Assembly (NCBI GenBank): GCA_964618455.1 | Contig: CAZUAQ010000069.1 | Span: 1-24,964 of the forward strand | Length of the DNA stretch: 24,964 nt | DNA from: CAZUAQ01 sp964618455 | GTDB lineage: Bacteria > Planctomycetota > Phycisphaerae > UBA1845 > PWPN01 | Reading direction: 5' to 3' | Notes under the pieces: model-generated | Seen by the model: the letters and a program-made list of their open reading frames with translations, nothing else | Database searches by the model: none | Told to the model about the DNA's origin: nothing | Program-made: the position numbers and the translations under genes | Part shown: piece after piece, positions 23,396 through 24,964 of the stretch | Layout: each line of letters begins with the position of its first letter | Position numbering within the stretch: the stretch's first letter is position 1

Positions 23396-23489
23396 TCGAT
23401 GTTGCTCCCTCTGGATTTCGCCGTCACGGTTGCCATTGGATTATCCGCACGTGGATGCGCGGGTTCAAGTGGCGAAGCGGAGATACGGC

Positions 23490-24704
23490 ATGTTCCTCTA
23501 CGGGGACGGTCCCTGGGGCTCCCGGTGTTTCGTGCGGCGCTTGATGGATCGTGCCGGCCGCCGCATGATGGCGGGCATGGTTCATCGCGTATTGCATGTC
23601 ATCCACGAGTCGGCGCCGGAGGATGCCGCGCTCTTGTTGGCGCAGTTGATCGAGGCGATGCCCGACGAGCGTGTCGATCAGCACGTATTGATCGTGGGGC
23701 GGGCGACGCCGGCGGTCGCGTCGTTGCCGCGGGAGCGCGTCACACGCGTGGGTAGCCGGATGTTATTGCCGGTCGGCGCCGGGCCGGACGTGCGGCGCGT
23801 CGTGAATCGGCGGCGGCCGACGGTGGTGATCGCGTGGGACATGGTCAGCGCGGCGGCGCTGGGGGCGGCGCAGGTGCAACGTTCGCCGGTGATCGTGACG
23901 ATCGCGGATCCGCGGGACGCCGAGTCGGCGGCGCGGTGGCATCGCAGCCTGGCGGGGGCGGCGCAGGTCGTGATGGTCTGCCTGTCGCAGCGGGTGCAGC
24001 GTCGGCTGGTGGAGTTCGGCGTGCCGCTGGAATCGACGACGATCATCCGGCCGGGTGTGGACTTCGGGGCGATTCGTGAAGCGCGAGAGTCGGTGACGCG
24101 AAAGACGCTGGGGCTGCCTGAGTCGGGGCGCGTGTTCGTGACGGCCTCACCGCCAACGCGCGCGGGGGGGCAGTTCGAGGCATTGTGGGCGGTGGCCATT
24201 CTGCGGCTGATCTGGCCGGACACGCGCTTGCTGATTCCGGGGATTTCACGCGAGCAGCGGCGGCTGAAGCGCCTGGTGCGCGCGATCGGCGGAGGGGAGA
24301 TTTTTGCGTTCGTGGATGAACGCTATTCGCGGGCGGAGTTGCTGGCGGTGGCGGACGGGCTGCTGGTTCCGGCGAAGGATGACGTGGCGTCGGGCTGGAT
24401 CGCGTGGGCGATGGCGGCGGGGGTGCCGGTGATCGGAGTCGCGCAGTACTCGGTGGCGGAGCTGATCGCCGATCGTCACAACGGCTACCTGTGCAAGACC
24501 GCCGCCCCGCATGAGTTCGCCATCCGGATCCGAACTGCGCTGGAGAACACGGAGCTTGTTCGCCAATGTTGCGCGACGGCGCGGAGCACGGCGTACGATG
24601 TCTTCCGCATGCGGGGGTGTACGCAGGAGTTCCTGAAAGTGATCACCAACGTGGCGGAGGGGCGCCCGGTGTTCGCGGATGTTCAGGACCTGGCCATCGT
24701 GTGA
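23490..24704 (+). CDS. GT-B fold glycosyltransferase, diverged catalytic motif
   Basis: The 404-residue product looks like a family 4-type glycosyltransferase. The N-terminal Rossmann part starts at about residue 30 (HRVLHVIHESAPEDAALLLA), with PTVVIAWDMV; the C-terminal part has TTIIRPGVDFGAIREARES and AGVPVIGVAQYSVAELIADR with NGYLCK. The usual E-x7-E region reads PAKDDVASGWIAWAMAAGVP, so the first Glu is Asp and the second is Trp. The enzyme may be inactive, or may use another residue. The ATG at 23490 has GGAGA 7 bases upstream; ATGs at about 23541 and 23578 are alternatives. Surface polysaccharide or glycan synthesis is an inference. Confidence 0.78.
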   Translation: MFLYGDGPWGSRCFVRRLMDRAGRRMMAGMVHRVLHVIHESAPEDAALLLAQLIEAMPDERVDQHVLIVGRATPAVASLPRERVTRVGSRMLLPVGAGPDVRRVVNRRRPTVVIAWDMVSAAALGAAQVQRSPVIVTIADPRDAESAARWHRSLAGAAQVVMVCLSQRVQRRLVEFGVPLESTTIIRPGVDFGAIREARESVTRKTLGLPESGRVFVTASPPTRAGGQFEALWAVAILRLIWPDTRLLIPGISREQRRLKRLVRAIGGGEIFAFVDERYSRAELLAVADGLLVPAKDDVASGWIAWAMAAGVPVIGVAQYSVAELIADRHNGYLCKTAAPHEFAIRIRTALENTELVRQCCATARSTAYDVFRMRGCTQEFLKVITNVAEGRPVFADVQDLAIV

Positions 24705-24800
24705 GCTCCCAACGGGCGCGACAATGCCTGCTCGACGTATCACACACACTGATGAACTTCTAATGATAGTTCAATTAGAGCTTTTTCGGGTAAAGATCGA

Positions 24801-24842
24801 TTGATCTCATGCGTCCGATATGCCTATACTCTTATGGAGTAT
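24801..24842 (+). promoter_or_regulatory. Promoter with overlapping palindrome before the pseudopilin gene
   Basis: TTGATC (24801-24806) and TATACT (24825-24830) are separated by 18 bases and match the -35 and -10 consensus at 4 and 5 of 6 positions. The inverted repeat ATACTC/GAGTAT (24826-24831 and 24837-24842) covers the -10 box and the expected start of transcription, where a repressor could act. AAGGAG (24857-24862) and the ATG at 24871 follow. Confidence 0.45.
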
Positions 24843-24870
24843 TCCCGATTCTCAGCAAGGAGACACGTCC

Positions 24871-24964
24871 ATGAATGCACATGCCAAAGGGGTAGCCGTA
24901 GCGCGCCGGTTCGCAGGGTCACGGGGGCAAGAAGAGGCACGGGGGTTCACGCTGATCGAGGTGC
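24871..24964 (+). CDS. Type II secretion/pilin-like prepilin, 5' end only
   Basis: Only the first 31 residues are inside the window. After a 25-residue, Arg-rich leader comes GFTLIEV, the classic prepilin cleavage site with Gly before Phe and Glu at position 5 of the mature chain. This fits planctomycete DUF1559 or GspG/H-type pseudopilins, but the body of the protein is outside the window, so the subfamily is open. AAGGAG lies 8 bases before the ATG. The leader is long for a type IV pilin but common in planctomycete members. A promoter with a palindrome precedes it. Confidence 0.8.
   Translation, partial: MNAHAKGVAVARRFAGSRGQEEARGFTLIEV

Overview
The window looks like a chromosomal segment of a GC-rich Planctomycetota bacterium, probably of the Phycisphaerae type. 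This is inferred from gene style: a DUF2330 protein, a protein with a GFTLIEV pseudopilin N-terminus, a Cys-rich lipoprotein with DGxCDD modules, and many scattered short operons. A phage- or plasmid-like mobile element occupies the left half.

Positions 1 to about 12.3 kb are the mobile element. A long leftward operon (9704 down to 1) encodes a RecB-like nuclease, a Sak4-type ATPase, a DUF669 protein, a 99-residue unknown, a RusA resolvase, a DUF4406-DUF6378 nucleotide-metabolism protein, a metallophosphoesterase, an SF2 helicase and a primase-polymerase. After a 0.44 kb gap rich in CGTTTCACC repeats come an HTH/zinc-cluster protein and a gene cut by the window edge. Most junctions in the operon are tight, with stop-start overlaps. 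This is a DNA replication and recombination module. Divergent to it, a three-gene operon with ATGA overlaps encodes a small sigma-like factor, a 96-residue protein and a large serine recombinase. A palindrome-rich control region separates the two directions. The recombinase frame runs antisense into a tRNA-Pro(CGG) gene, which marks the right end of the element. The left end and any virion genes lie outside the window.

From 12.33 kb onward the window is host chromosome. It holds tRNA-Pro with its promoter, a VanZ-like membrane protein, a YhaM-like 3'-5' exoribonuclease, prolyl-tRNA synthetase (divergent), a hairpin-rich intergenic stretch with a strong leftward terminator, and an alkaline-phosphatase-superfamily hydrolase. 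These are followed by a secreted Arg/Glu-rich helical protein, a Cys-rich lipoprotein, a DUF2330 membrane protein, a GT-B glycosyltransferase and the first codons of a type II secretion-like pseudopilin with a recognisable promoter.

The observations I consider most worth following are the iteron-like repeat cluster beside and inside the primase gene, the recombinase-tRNA overlap, the sigma factor-recombinase operon with its palindromic control region, and the possible structured RNA at 16.05-16.39 kb.
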